Assembly: GCA_024275895.1 (NCBI GenBank)
Contig: JAJRYE010000011.1
Span: forward strand, 1 to 43,484
Reading direction: 5' to 3'
Source: Alphaproteobacteria bacterium
Lineage (GTDB): Bacteria > Pseudomonadota > Alphaproteobacteria > Rhizobiales > BM303
Length of the DNA stretch: 43,484 nt
How positions within the stretch are numbered: the stretch's first letter is position 1; every line of letters starts with the position of its first letter. A program made the position numbers and the translations under genes. The notes under the pieces were generated by a model, which was not told the origin of the DNA, made no database searches, and saw only the letters and a program-made list of their open reading frames with translations. Shown piece by piece: positions 16,446 through 27,540 of this stretch.

Positions 16446-17828
16446 TCAATCTGTTTCCGGCGCGATGATCTTGCCCGGGTTGAGAATCCCTTTCGGATCG
16501 AGGGCCTTTTTGATCTGCCGCATGACCTGCAATGCAGGGCCGTGTTCATAAGGCAGATACTTCATTTTTCCCGTCCCTACCCCGTGCTCGCCGGTGCAGG
16601 TGCCGTCCATGGCGATCGCGCGGCGCGCCAGCCGGTCCAAAAATGCCTTGCTGGCCTCAATTTCAGCCTCATTGTCCATATCAACCAGCAGCAGAACATG
16701 GAAATTGCCATCACCCACATGGCCGACGATCGGCGCCGTAAAGCCGCAATTTGCAATATCCTCACGGGTCCTTGCCATGCATTCAGCAAACCGCGATATG
16801 GGTACGCAGACATCGGTGGAAAGGCCCTTTTTGCCAGGTGCAAGCGCCAGAGCGGCATAATAGGCGTTATGGCGCGCGCTCCACAGCCTTGTCCGCTCTT
16901 CGGTTTTTGTCGCCCATTCAAACTCGCTCCCGTCGAATTCGGCCGCAATTTCGGCAAAGCGCTGCGATTGCTCCTTCACGGAGGCCTCCGAGCCGTGGAA
17001 TTCAAGAAACAGGGTCGGTCTTTCGGCCAGCGAGAGTTTTGAATAGGCATTCACCGCCCGCACCTGAAGCTCATCAAGAAGCTCGATACGCGCCACCGGA
17101 ATGCCGGACTGGATGGTGAGGATTACCGCATCACAGGCCCCTTCCATGCTTTCAAACGCACACAGCCCGGCCGAGATCGCCTCCGGAATGCCGTAAAGAC
17201 GCAAAGTGACTTCCGTGATGATCCCCAGCGTGCCCTCCGAACCCACCAGCAATTTGGTCAGATCATACCCGGCGGCGGATTTTTTGGCCCGCCGCGCCGA
17301 GCGGATAACCGTGCCGTCCGCCATCACCGCGGTGACATTGATCACATTCTCGCGCATGGTGCCATAGCGCACCGCATTGGTACCCGAGGCCCGTGTCGCC
17401 GCCATGCCGCCCAATGAGGCGTCAGCCCCCGGATCAGTCGGGAAAAACAGCCCCGTATCACGCAAATGCTCATTAAGCTGATTGCGGGTCACCCCGGCCT
17501 CGACCGTGCAATCCAGATCCCCGGCATTCACCTGAAGGATTGTGTTCATGCCCGAAAGGTCAATGCAAACCCCGCCGAACGGCGCCGAGATATGCCCTTC
17601 AAGCGAGGTTCCCATCCCATAGGCGATCACCGGAATATCATGCGCGGCGCAAAGGCCAACGATCTGCGCCACCTCCTGCGTGCTCCGTGCAAACGCCACC
17701 GCATCAGGCGCTGCCCCCCTGTGCCAGGTCAAATCCTGCCCGTGCTGTTCACGGATACTTTTATTCAGACTGAGCCGCTTGCCGAGCAGCGCCTGCAACT
17801 CATTAATAATTCCGCTTAATTGCGCCAT
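16446..17828 (-). CDS. FAD-linked D-lactate dehydrogenase / glycolate oxidase subunit-type enzyme
   Basis: This 460-residue flavoenzyme oxidises a 2-hydroxyacid, most likely D-lactate, and passes electrons to an acceptor other than oxygen. It has the FAD_binding_4 (PCMH) domain at about residues 35-210, with IAYGMGTSLEGH and GADASLGGMAATRASGTNAVRYG, and the FAD-oxidase C-terminal domain with GHVGDGNFHVLLL and the conserved GTCTGEHGVGTGKMKY. These features match the single-chain LDHD/GlcD group. No GlcE or GlcF gene is nearby, which favours D-lactate dehydrogenase over glycolate oxidase. I chose the ATG at 17828 (GAAGGG 9 bases upstream) over a GTG at 17852. Substrate is inference. Confidence 0.85.
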   Translation of the reverse strand: MAQLSGIINELQALLGKRLSLNKSIREQHGQDLTWHRGAAPDAVAFARSTQEVAQIVGLCAAHDIPVIAYGMGTSLEGHISAPFGGVCIDLSGMNTILQVNAGDLDCTVEAGVTRNQLNEHLRDTGLFFPTDPGADASLGGMAATRASGTNAVRYGTMRENVINVTAVMADGTVIRSARRAKKSAAGYDLTKLLVGSEGTLGIITEVTLRLYGIPEAISAGLCAFESMEGACDAVILTIQSGIPVARIELLDELQVRAVNAYSKLSLAERPTLFLEFHGSEASVKEQSQRFAEIAAEFDGSEFEWATKTEERTRLWSARHNAYYAALALAPGKKGLSTDVCVPISRFAECMARTREDIANCGFTAPIVGHVGDGNFHVLLLVDMDNEAEIEASKAFLDRLARRAIAMDGTCTGEHGVGTGKMKYLPYEHGPALQVMRQIKKALDPKGILNPGKIIAPETD

Positions 17829-17920
17829 AGTGAAAAACCCTTCAAAAACCACTCAAGCCTGAAGCGACACGACATGAATCAAAAACCCACACGATATGAT
17901 AAAAGCACCCTAGAAGCCGC

Positions 17921-17949
17921 TTGCAAAGCCCCTCCAACCCGATTATAAG
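17921..17949 (+). promoter_or_regulatory. Sigma70-type promoter of the rpmI-rplT operon
   Basis: TTGCAA (17921-17926) and TATAAG (17944-17949) are separated by exactly 17 bases, 80 bases upstream of rpmI. This is the best-looking promoter in the window. Confidence 0.65.
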
Positions 17950-17964
17950 CGGCACCACTGAAAG

Positions 17965-17994
17965 AACCGGCCGGCAGGGCATGCCGTGGCGGTT
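17965..17994 (+). promoter_or_regulatory. Leader hairpin upstream of rpmI
   Basis: AACCG/CGGTT and GGCA/TGCC form a nested, bulged stem around GGGCA in the leader between the promoter and rpmI. Ribosomal protein operons encoding L20 are often controlled by L20 binding to leader RNA. Whether this hairpin does that is not shown. Confidence 0.3.
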
Positions 17995-18029
17995 CATTAT
18001 GCTTGAACCTGTAAATGTAAGGAAGCAAA

Positions 18030-18227
18030 ATGCCCAAGATGAAGACCAAGAGCGGCGCCAAGAAGCGCTTCAAACTCACCAAGACCGGCATGGTCAAGGC
18101 GGGGCAGGCCGGCAAGCAGCATGGCATGATTAAACGCAGCAACAAGTTTATCCGCAATGCACGCGGCACGGCAGTGCTGTCAGCGGCAGATGCCAAAATC
18201 GTCAAGAAATTCCTGCCCTACGGCTAG
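18030..18227 (+). CDS. rpmI: 50S ribosomal protein L35
   Basis: This is a 65-residue, strongly basic ribosomal protein. It has the L35 pattern [20 protein letters not shown], then [20 protein letters not shown], ending KKFLPYG. AAGGA precedes the ATG at a good distance. It is the first gene of the operon with rplT, which follows after 88 bases that hold a palindromic repeat. Confidence 0.97.
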   Translation: MPKMKTKSGAKKRFKLTKTGMVKAGQAGKQHGMIKRSNKFIRNARGTAVLSAADAKIVKKFLPYG

Positions 18228-18272
18228 AGCACGTCTTGAAAAAGCGGGAACCGGTTTTCCGACAAGAAGTGC
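18228..18272. repeat. Palindromic intergenic repeat between rpmI and rplT
   Basis: An imperfect palindrome runs from AGCACGTCTTG to CAAGAAGTGC with GGGAACCGGTTTTCC at its centre. Short elements with an ACCGGTTTTCC core are common in rhizobial genomes. It directly follows the rpmI stop codon and would form a stem inside the operon mRNA. Confidence 0.7.
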
Positions 18273-18315
18273 GCAAAGTACATGCAAGATCTGAAAATTT
18301 GAAGGAGCGCTCATA

Positions 18316-18672
18316 ATGGCTCGTGTAAAACGGGGCGTCACCAAGCACGCCCGTCATGGAAAAGTAATCAAAGCTGCGAAGGGCTATTACGGCCGCCGCA
18401 AAAACACCTTCCGCGCCGCCAATCAGGCGGTGGAAAAGGCCGGTCAGTACGCCTATCGCGACCGGCGTGTCCGCAAGCGCAATTTCCGCTCCTTGTGGAT
18501 TCAGCGCATCAATGCCGCCGCGCGCGAACATGGCCTGACCTATGGCCGATTTATCAACGGCCTCAGCATTGCCGGCGTCGAAGTGGACCGCAAGGTACTG
18601 GCTGACCTCGCCGTGCGCGAACCTGAGGCCTTCAAAACACTGGTGGACAAGGCGGCAGCCGCACTCGCTTGA
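18316..18672 (+). CDS. rplT: 50S ribosomal protein L20
   Basis: L20 is needed early in 50S assembly and binds 23S rRNA. The 118-residue protein shows the family sequence [33 protein letters not shown] and [42 protein letters not shown] lies 8 bases before the ATG. It follows rpmI and precedes pheS by 128 bases, the order seen in many bacteria. Confidence 0.98.
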   Translation: MARVKRGVTKHARHGKVIKAAKGYYGRRKNTFRAANQAVEKAGQYAYRDRRVRKRNFRSLWIQRINAAAREHGLTYGRFINGLSIAGVEVDRKVLADLAVREPEAFKTLVDKAAAALA

Positions 18673-18751
18673 AGCCGTGCGATCTGACCTTTCTTGCTCC
18701 CATCCAGATGTTCCAAGCCCGCCGCACCCGGACATTTGCAACCAACTGATA

Positions 18752-18796
18752 TTTCCCGGGATGCGGTGAAAAAAATCTCACCGATATTCCGGGAAA
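18752..18796 (+). promoter_or_regulatory. Hairpin covering the pheS ribosome-binding site
   Basis: TTTCCCGG (18752-18759) pairs with CCGGGAAA (18789-18796), and inside it CGGTGA (18764-18769) pairs with TCACCG (18778-18783). The 3' arm contains GGGA, the only Shine-Dalgarno-like sequence for the pheS ATG at 18801. Folding would therefore reduce pheS translation. A 13-codon frame (18708-18749, MFQARRTRTFATN) ends 2 bases before the hairpin but lacks a ribosome-binding site. Confidence 0.45.
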
Positions 18797-18800
18797 ATTC

Positions 18801-22298
<3,498 letters not shown>

Positions 22299-22327
22299 GA
22301 TCAATATATTGCACTTTTCCCCTTACC

Positions 22328-22413
22328 CGTCATTCCGGCGAAAGCCGGAAACCATGGCCGCAGGCCGCAATGCCAGAGGACTGAAACGGATTCTTGCTTT
22401 CGCCGGAATGACG
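22328..22413. repeat. Palindromic mobile-type repeat, 86 bp, with 18-bp inverted ends
   Basis: The ends are CGTCATTCCGGCGAAAGC (22328-22345) and its exact reverse complement (22396-22413). It fills the space between pheT and nnrU and ends 10 bases before the nnrU start, so its right end contributes the sequence just upstream of the nnrU ribosome-binding region. It has no coding capacity, as expected for a non-autonomous element. Confidence 0.85.
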
Positions 22414-22423
22414 GAAACCGGCC

Positions 22424-23107
22424 ATGCCTGAACTCATCCTCTCCATCGCCGCCTTCACCGCCCTGCATATTATCCCCTCAACCCGGTTGCGGCCATGGAT
22501 CATCGCCCGTTTTGGCCGCACGGCTTTCATGATTTTGCTCTCGGTGCTCTCGGCGATCAGTTTCATCTGGATGTGGTTTGCCTATAAAGCCGCCACCCAC
22601 CACGTTGAAACCATATTCTGGGTCACCCACACACCCCTGCGCATTTTCAGCGCCGCCATCATGTATATTGCCATTCTTCTTGCCGTCTGGATGGTGACAA
22701 ACTCGCCGCGGGTTCTGATCAATGGCGAGCATCTGCTGCAAGACGAAAACAGCATTCGCGGCGTGTTGCGCATCACCCGCCACCCCATGATGTGGCCGCT
22801 GGCGCTGTGGGCCATGGTGCATATGCTCAACAATGCCGACCCGGCCGGATTTGTCTATTTCGGCTATTTTACCTTTTTGGCCCTCTTCGGCACCGTGATG
22901 ATCGACAAACGGCGAAAACAGCACCTGCCGCAGCGCTGGGCCAACATAGAATCCTCCAGTTCCAATATCCCCTTTGGCGCCATTTTAAGTAGCAGGAACC
23001 ATTTTTCCTGGGCCGAAATGGGCTGGCTGCGCCCCCTCGCCGCCCTCATCATCTGGGCGGCGATCATTCATTTTCATGCTGATTTTACCGGATTTCCGAT
23101 ATTTTAA
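22424..23107 (+). CDS. nnrU: NnrU family membrane protein
   Basis: This 227-residue protein has about six hydrophobic segments and the NnrU-family block RGVLRITRHPMMWPLALWAMVHMLNN. The family was named from a nitric oxide metabolism locus in rhodobacters and also includes the plant zeta-carotene isomerase Z-ISO, a haem protein; the RHPMMW histidine is a candidate ligand. No denitrification or carotenoid genes are present here, so the role is open. It starts 10 bases after a palindromic repeat. Its stop codon overlaps the stop of the convergent DUF442 gene, leaving no room for a terminator. Confidence 0.82.
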   Translation: MPELILSIAAFTALHIIPSTRLRPWIIARFGRTAFMILLSVLSAISFIWMWFAYKAATHHVETIFWVTHTPLRIFSAAIMYIAILLAVWMVTNSPRVLINGEHLLQDENSIRGVLRITRHPMMWPLALWAMVHMLNNADPAGFVYFGYFTFLALFGTVMIDKRRKQHLPQRWANIESSSSNIPFGAILSSRNHFSWAEMGWLRPLAALIIWAAIIHFHADFTGFPIF

Positions 23108-23574
23108 GCGGCTTTTTGCGCCTCGCTTGCCACAACAATATCCTCAAGCTCATCACGCAGGATTTCCAGATCATATCCCGCCTTTCCGGTCATCGCCAGA
23201 ACCGCCTCGATGCCATATTCGCTCACGACAGCCTGCGCCCATAACATGGCGCTTCTGGTGCCGCTTTTGCAATACGCCAGAACCGGCGCTTTCGAGGCTT
23301 TGAGAATGTTCGCGAAAGCCGCAACATTTTCTTCATCGGTAATCTGAAAGCCGCGCACGGGAAGATAATGAACGCCAAGCCCGCTGGCGGCGGCGGCCTT
23401 GCTCATATCCACGGAGCCGGGCTGCGCATCGCCGCCCTCACCGTCAGGCCGGTTGATGATAATGGTGCGAAAGCCCTTCTTCGCTGCGCCTTCAAGGTCT
23501 TTTGCCTCAAGCTGCGCCGCCACGAAAAACTCCCCTGTGATTTCACTAAAACCCGTCATGGCCTTGCCCTGCAT
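23104..23574 (-). CDS. DUF442 / TIGR01244-type phosphatase-like protein
   Basis: This 156-residue protein resembles the beta-lactamase hydrolase-like (BLH) phosphatase domain, a small dual-specificity-phosphatase fold. It shows FRTIIINRPDGEGGDAQP, the loop LPVRGFQITDEE and the active-site C-x4-R in AYCKSGTRSAML. Members are often fused to or located next to persulfide dioxygenases in sulfide oxidation; none is present here. Two starts are plausible: ATG 23574 (AGGA 7 bases upstream) and ATG 23559, where homology begins at MTGFSEITGEF. A run of nine G lies 55 bases upstream. It is convergent and overlapping with nnrU. Confidence 0.8.
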   Translation of the reverse strand: MQGKAMTGFSEITGEFFVAAQLEAKDLEGAAKKGFRTIIINRPDGEGGDAQPGSVDMSKAAAASGLGVHYLPVRGFQITDEENVAAFANILKASKAPVLAYCKSGTRSAMLWAQAVVSEYGIEAVLAMTGKAGYDLEILRDELEDIVVASEAQKAA

Positions 23575-23741
23575 CCTTAAATCCTGCCAGCGCATCCAGC
23601 GCTTGTGCCGACTGCATAAGCGGGATAATGGGGGGGGGAAAATAGATAACAAGGAAAAACAACAAGGAATATAGAAAATAAAACCGGAATTATCGTATTT
23701 TCAGGAATTCTATGATAGGTTTTTCCCATATACGGCATTTA

Positions 23742-23759
23742 TTAGAAATATAATTCTAA
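23742..23759 (+). promoter_or_regulatory. Probable operator of the Lrp/AsnC gene
   Basis: TTAGAA and TTCTAA form a perfect 6-bp inverted repeat around ATATAA, 10 bases before the start codon. The sequence fits the loose TAG-AT-rich-CTA Lrp box. Lrp/AsnC genes are commonly self-repressing, so autoregulation is likely but inferred. Confidence 0.5.
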
Positions 23760-23769
23760 GGTAAATATC

Positions 23770-24246
23770 ATGATCGACGCCATGGACCGCAAGATTCTCG
23801 CAATTCTGCAAGAGGACTGCACCGTCCCGGTTGCCGAGATTGGCAAAAGGGTCGGGCTGTCCACAACCCCGTGCTGGCGGCGCATCCAGCGCCTTGAGGC
23901 TGAAGGGGTTATCGAAAAACGCGTCGCCCTGCTCAATCCGCAGAAAATCGGCGCAGGCGTTACCGTTTTTGTTACCGTCTCCACCTCACATCACACAAAG
24001 GACTGGCTTGAGCGCTTCGCCGCTGCCGTCCGCGATTTTCCCGAAGTGGCCGAATTTTACCGTATGAGCGGCCAGATCGATTATATGCTGCGCGTCGTGG
24101 TGCCCGATATCGAGAGCTATGACGCCTTTTACAAACGCCTGATCTCGCGCATCGAACTGAGCAACGTCAATTCCAGCTTCGCCATGGAACAGATCAAATA
24201 CACCACCGCCCTGCCGCTGGATTATGCGCAAGGTCGCGGGTCGTAA
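23770..24246 (+). CDS. Lrp/AsnC family transcriptional regulator
   Basis: This 158-residue protein has the N-terminal helix-turn-helix (MDRKILAILQEDCTVPVAEIGKRVGLSTTPCWRRIQRLEAEGVI) and the C-terminal RAM effector domain (FPEVAEFYRMSGQIDYMLRVVVPDIESYDAFYKRLI). Such proteins sense amino acids and form octameric dimers of dimers. The ATG at 23770 has AAGG 8 bases upstream. It diverges from the DUF442 gene across an AT-rich region that contains a palindromic operator-like site. The LysE exporter 3.3 kb away is a possible target, because such exporters are often Lrp-controlled; that link is inference. It converges on prmA with only 12 bases between. Confidence 0.92.
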   Translation: MIDAMDRKILAILQEDCTVPVAEIGKRVGLSTTPCWRRIQRLEAEGVIEKRVALLNPQKIGAGVTVFVTVSTSHHTKDWLERFAAAVRDFPEVAEFYRMSGQIDYMLRVVVPDIESYDAFYKRLISRIELSNVNSSFAMEQIKYTTALPLDYAQGRGS

Positions 24247-24258
24247 ACAGAACCGCCC

Positions 24259-25113
24259 CTATCCCTTGAGCGTCAAGGTTGCCCAGCCTTCACGGATAAT
24301 CTTGTTCTTAAGCACCAGCCCCTGACCGCGATAGGCGCTCAGGACAAGGGCGATTTGTCCCTCCAGAAGCCCGGACAGGATCAGATGGCCGCCAGAGGCC
24401 AGATTATGGCAGATGGACGGGGCAAGACCGACCAGAGGCCGGGCCAGAATATTGGCCATAATCAGATCATAAGGAGCATTCATGATAAGATTGCGGTGAT
24501 GCAAACCGCTCGCCAGCACCGGGCGCACCCACCGGTGAACCCCGTTCAGACGCGCATTCTCGCCCGCAACGCGCACCGCCACCGGGTCGATATCACTCGC
24601 GGTTACCGGCAATTTAAGTCTTTTGGCCGCCGCGATCGCCAGCACCCCGGTGCCGGTGCCCAGATCAAGCACCGCCTCAGGCGCAGCGCGCTTGAGAATA
24701 TCTGTCAGCGCCATCAGACACCCCGATGTGGTGCCGTGATGGCCGGTGCCAAAGGCCAGACCGGCCTCGATTTCAACGCTGGTCACATTGGCCCGATCCC
24801 CCCCCCGGTCATGCGCTCCATGAACCGCGAACAGCCCGGCGCGAACCGGCTTTAACCCTTCAAGTGATCTGGCGACCCAGTCTTCCTCGCGCAGCCGGGT
24901 GACAATGAAATCAGGAACCGGATCGCCGATTGTCTCCTTCAGCAACACCGCGACAATATCGGCATCGGGCTCATCCTCAAACCACGCCTCGACCCGCCAG
25001 TTGGCGCCGCAATCCGTCATCGCAACAGCTTGAGATATCTCCTCCAGTGCCTCCATGCAGATTTGCGCCTGCTTGTGCGGCAGATAAAGCGAAAGCTCGT
25101 AACTGGTGCTCAT
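24259..25113 (-). CDS. prmA: Ribosomal protein L11 methyltransferase
   Basis: PrmA trimethylates several amino groups of ribosomal protein L11 using S-adenosylmethionine. The 284-residue protein has an N-terminal substrate-recognition region, the hallmark FGTGHHGTT, the SAM-binding motif LDLGTGTGVLAIAAAKR, an acidic strand end in TASDIDPVAVRVAGENARLNG and the catalytic-region MANILARPLVGLAP. The ATG overlaps the uvrD stop codon by 4 bases, so the two are co-translated. A run of nine C (24798-24806, coding for Gly-Gly on the minus strand) is in frame here. The identification is secure. Confidence 0.94.
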   Translation of the reverse strand: MSTSYELSLYLPHKQAQICMEALEEISQAVAMTDCGANWRVEAWFEDEPDADIVAVLLKETIGDPVPDFIVTRLREEDWVARSLEGLKPVRAGLFAVHGAHDRGGDRANVTSVEIEAGLAFGTGHHGTTSGCLMALTDILKRAAPEAVLDLGTGTGVLAIAAAKRLKLPVTASDIDPVAVRVAGENARLNGVHRWVRPVLASGLHHRNLIMNAPYDLIMANILARPLVGLAPSICHNLASGGHLILSGLLEGQIALVLSAYRGQGLVLKNKIIREGWATLTLKG

Positions 25114-27338
25114 GGGTGGCGCTCGACATAATTGTCCAGAACACGCTTGCGCCCGGAGGTGTCAAACTGGATCGTCAAGCGGTTGCCCTCAACCGCCTCG
25201 ATCAGGCCGTAACCGAATTTCATATGAAAAACCCGTTCGCCGTTTTGAAAATCAGATGCCTTTTTTGCCGTCTCATAGGAAGTCCTGATGATTTTCGCCT
25301 TTTGATGGCCAAAGGATTTTGGCGCCGCAAACTGCGCCGTATCAAACCGGCTGACGCCATAATTTTCCGCCTGCCCCTGCCCGGCATCGCTGATCACATG
25401 ATCATCCGGCAATTCGCTCACGAAACGCGAAGGCAAGGCCGTTTGCCACAGCCCGTGAATGCGCCTGTTGGCGGTATAATACACCGCGGCGCGTTTTTTC
25501 GCCCTTGTCAGGCAGACATAGGCCAGCCGCCGCTCTTCCTCCAGCCCCGCCTTGCCGGTTTCATCGAGCGCGCGCTGATGCGGGAAAAGCCCCTCCTCCC
25601 AGCCGGGCAGAAACACGGTGTCGAACTCCAGCCCCTTGGCGGCATGCATGGTCATCAGGTTGATCTTGTCCGTCTGCTCGTTCGTCTCCGTGTCCATCAC
25701 CAGCGCTACATGCTCAAGGAACTCCGCCAGATTTTCAAACTCGCCCATGGCGTTGATAAGCTCTTTCAGATTTTCCAGCCTTCCGGGCGCTGCCGCAGAC
25801 TTGTCCGCCTGCCACATGGCGGTATAGCCGGACTCATCGAGAATGATCTCCGCAAGTTTTGTGTGCGCGGTGGTTTCGATCATCCCGCGCCAACGATCAA
25901 AATTCATGACCAGTTCACGAACGGAACTGCGCGCCCGGCCCCTGATTTCATCCGTCCCGGCAAGCTGGCGCGCCGCATTCATCATCGAGACCCCCTGGGC
26001 CCTTGCCGTGCGCGCCAGAAGCTGCACCGAAGCGGCGCCAATACCGCGGCGCGGCGTGTTGATGATGCGCTCCAGCTTGATATCATTATCGGGATTGGCG
26101 GCAAGCTGCAAATACGCCACTGCATCGCGGATTTCCATGCGCTCGTAAAAGCGCGGCCCGCCGATCACGCGGTAATCCAGCCCGCGCATCAAGAACCGCT
26201 CTTCAAACTCGCGCATCTGAAAGCTGGCGCGCACTAAAATGGCGATCTCGTTCAAGGAATGCCCGCCCTGTTGCAACGCTTCGATCTCATCGGCAATGCC
26301 GCGGGCTTCTTCCTCGCCGTCCCAGACGCTTTTCAGAACCACCTTGTCGCCGTCCTCATCCATGGTGTGCAGCGTTTTGCCGAGCCGGTCGTCATTATGG
26401 GAGATCAGATGCGAGGCAGCAGCGAGAATATGCCCGGTAGAGCGGTAATTGCGCTCCAGCCTGATAATTTTCGCGCCGGGAAAATCAGTCTCAAAACGCA
26501 GGATATTGGAAACCTCCGCCCCGCGCCAACCATAGATCGACTGATCATCATCGCCAACGCAGCACACATTCTTATGCCTTTGCGCCAGAAGCCTGAGCCA
26601 CAGATATTGCGCCACATTGGTGTCTTGATACTCATCCACCAGCATATAGGCAAAGCGCAACTGGTAACTCTCCAGCACATCCGGATTGTTCTGAAACAGG
26701 CGCAGGCATTCCAACAGCAGATCGCCAAAATCCACCGCATTGAGGGTTTTGAGCCGCGCCTGATATTCAGCATAAAGCTGCGCCCCCAGACCATTGGCAA
26801 AGCTCTCGGCATCTTCAGGCTTGAGTTTATCCGGGGTCAGGCCGCGATTTTTCCAGTTATCGATACACCCCGCCAGCCGCCGCGCCGGCCAGCGCTTTTC
26901 ATCCAGATTGCGCGCCTTGATGAGCTGTTTCAAAAGCCGGATCTGGTCATCGGTATCCAGAATGGTAAAATCCGGTTTCAGCCCTACAAGCTCGGCATGG
27001 CGGCGCAATATCTTCACACAAATGGCATGAAACGTCCCCAGCCATTGCATCCCTTCAACCGCCTCGCCAATGAGCGCGCCAATGCGCAGCTTCATCTCCC
27101 TTGCCGCCTTGTTGGTGAAGGTAACCGCCAGAATTTCCCATGGACGCGCCCGGCCCGTCGCCAGCAGATGCGCCAGCCGCGTGGTCAGCGCCCGCGTCTT
27201 GCCGGTCCCCGCTCCCGCCAGCACCAGAACCGGCCCGTCAAGCGAGACCACCGCCTCGCGCTGCTCCGGGTTGAGCGCCTCAAGATAAAACGGACCGCTC
27301 GCCGTCTTGTCGGGAATTTGGTTCACATCTCGAATCAT
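25110..27338 (-). CDS. uvrD: ATP-dependent DNA helicase of the UvrD/PcrA type
   Basis: This superfamily 1A helicase acts in mismatch and nucleotide-excision repair and removes RecA filaments. The 742-residue protein shows motif I AGAGTGKT at residues 41-48, the DEYQDT Walker B box, motif III CCVGDDDQSIYGWRGA, motif IV RLERNYRST, motif V LMTMHAAKGLEFDTVFLPG and motif VI YVCLTRAKKR. It ends with the PcrA-like C-terminal domain (VFHMKFGYGLIEAVEGNRLTIQF). A perfect TATAAT ends 9 bases before the ATG at 27338, so the mRNA could be almost leaderless. prmA overlaps its end. It is named uvrD, but pcrA would be equally apt. Confidence 0.94.
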   Translation of the reverse strand: MIRDVNQIPDKTASGPFYLEALNPEQREAVVSLDGPVLVLAGAGTGKTRALTTRLAHLLATGRARPWEILAVTFTNKAAREMKLRIGALIGEAVEGMQWLGTFHAICVKILRRHAELVGLKPDFTILDTDDQIRLLKQLIKARNLDEKRWPARRLAGCIDNWKNRGLTPDKLKPEDAESFANGLGAQLYAEYQARLKTLNAVDFGDLLLECLRLFQNNPDVLESYQLRFAYMLVDEYQDTNVAQYLWLRLLAQRHKNVCCVGDDDQSIYGWRGAEVSNILRFETDFPGAKIIRLERNYRSTGHILAAASHLISHNDDRLGKTLHTMDEDGDKVVLKSVWDGEEEARGIADEIEALQQGGHSLNEIAILVRASFQMREFEERFLMRGLDYRVIGGPRFYERMEIRDAVAYLQLAANPDNDIKLERIINTPRRGIGAASVQLLARTARAQGVSMMNAARQLAGTDEIRGRARSSVRELVMNFDRWRGMIETTAHTKLAEIILDESGYTAMWQADKSAAAPGRLENLKELINAMGEFENLAEFLEHVALVMDTETNEQTDKINLMTMHAAKGLEFDTVFLPGWEEGLFPHQRALDETGKAGLEEERRLAYVCLTRAKKRAAVYYTANRRIHGLWQTALPSRFVSELPDDHVISDAGQGQAENYGVSRFDTAQFAAPKSFGHQKAKIIRTSYETAKKASDFQNGERVFHMKFGYGLIEAVEGNRLTIQFDTSGRKRVLDNYVERHP

Positions 27339-27347
27339 AAGATGCGC

Positions 27348-27353
27348 ATTATA
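27348..27353 (-). promoter_or_regulatory. -10 box of uvrD, close to the start codon
   Basis: TATAAT on the minus strand lies 9 bases before the uvrD ATG, with no clear -35 at the usual distance. If used, transcription would begin about 3 bases before the ATG. Confidence 0.4.
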
Positions 27354-27432
27354 GAATCACGCCATGCAAGAAGAGAGCGGAAAATGTCTTTTCTTCAGAC
27401 CGGTACTCACCGTTTGGAGGCTTTCACGTTTA

Positions 27433-27518
27433 AACGGCACCGGCCCATTCCCCCACCCGGCCACCCATGCCATATTTATCTTGTGAGTGGCAGGAAAGGG
27501 GAGCGGGCCGGTGCCGTT
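27433..27518. repeat. 86-bp inverted-repeat element between lysE and uvrD
   Basis: AACGGCACCGGCCC (27433-27446) is the exact reverse complement of 27505-27518. Partial pairing continues inwards (ATTCCCC with GGGGAGC, TGCCA with TGGCA), so the whole element can fold into one long interrupted hairpin. The sequence is unlike the elements at 9784 and 22328, although the size is similar. It lies downstream of lysE and may also end its transcript. Confidence 0.7.
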
Positions 27519-27540
27519 AAGATCAAAAAGATGAAGCCGT

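Noticed and set aside
16295-16549. An 84-codon frame between the AsmA gene and the flavoenzyme gene
   Set aside because: It overlaps both neighbours in other frames, is rich in Arg and Cys, and has no family features.
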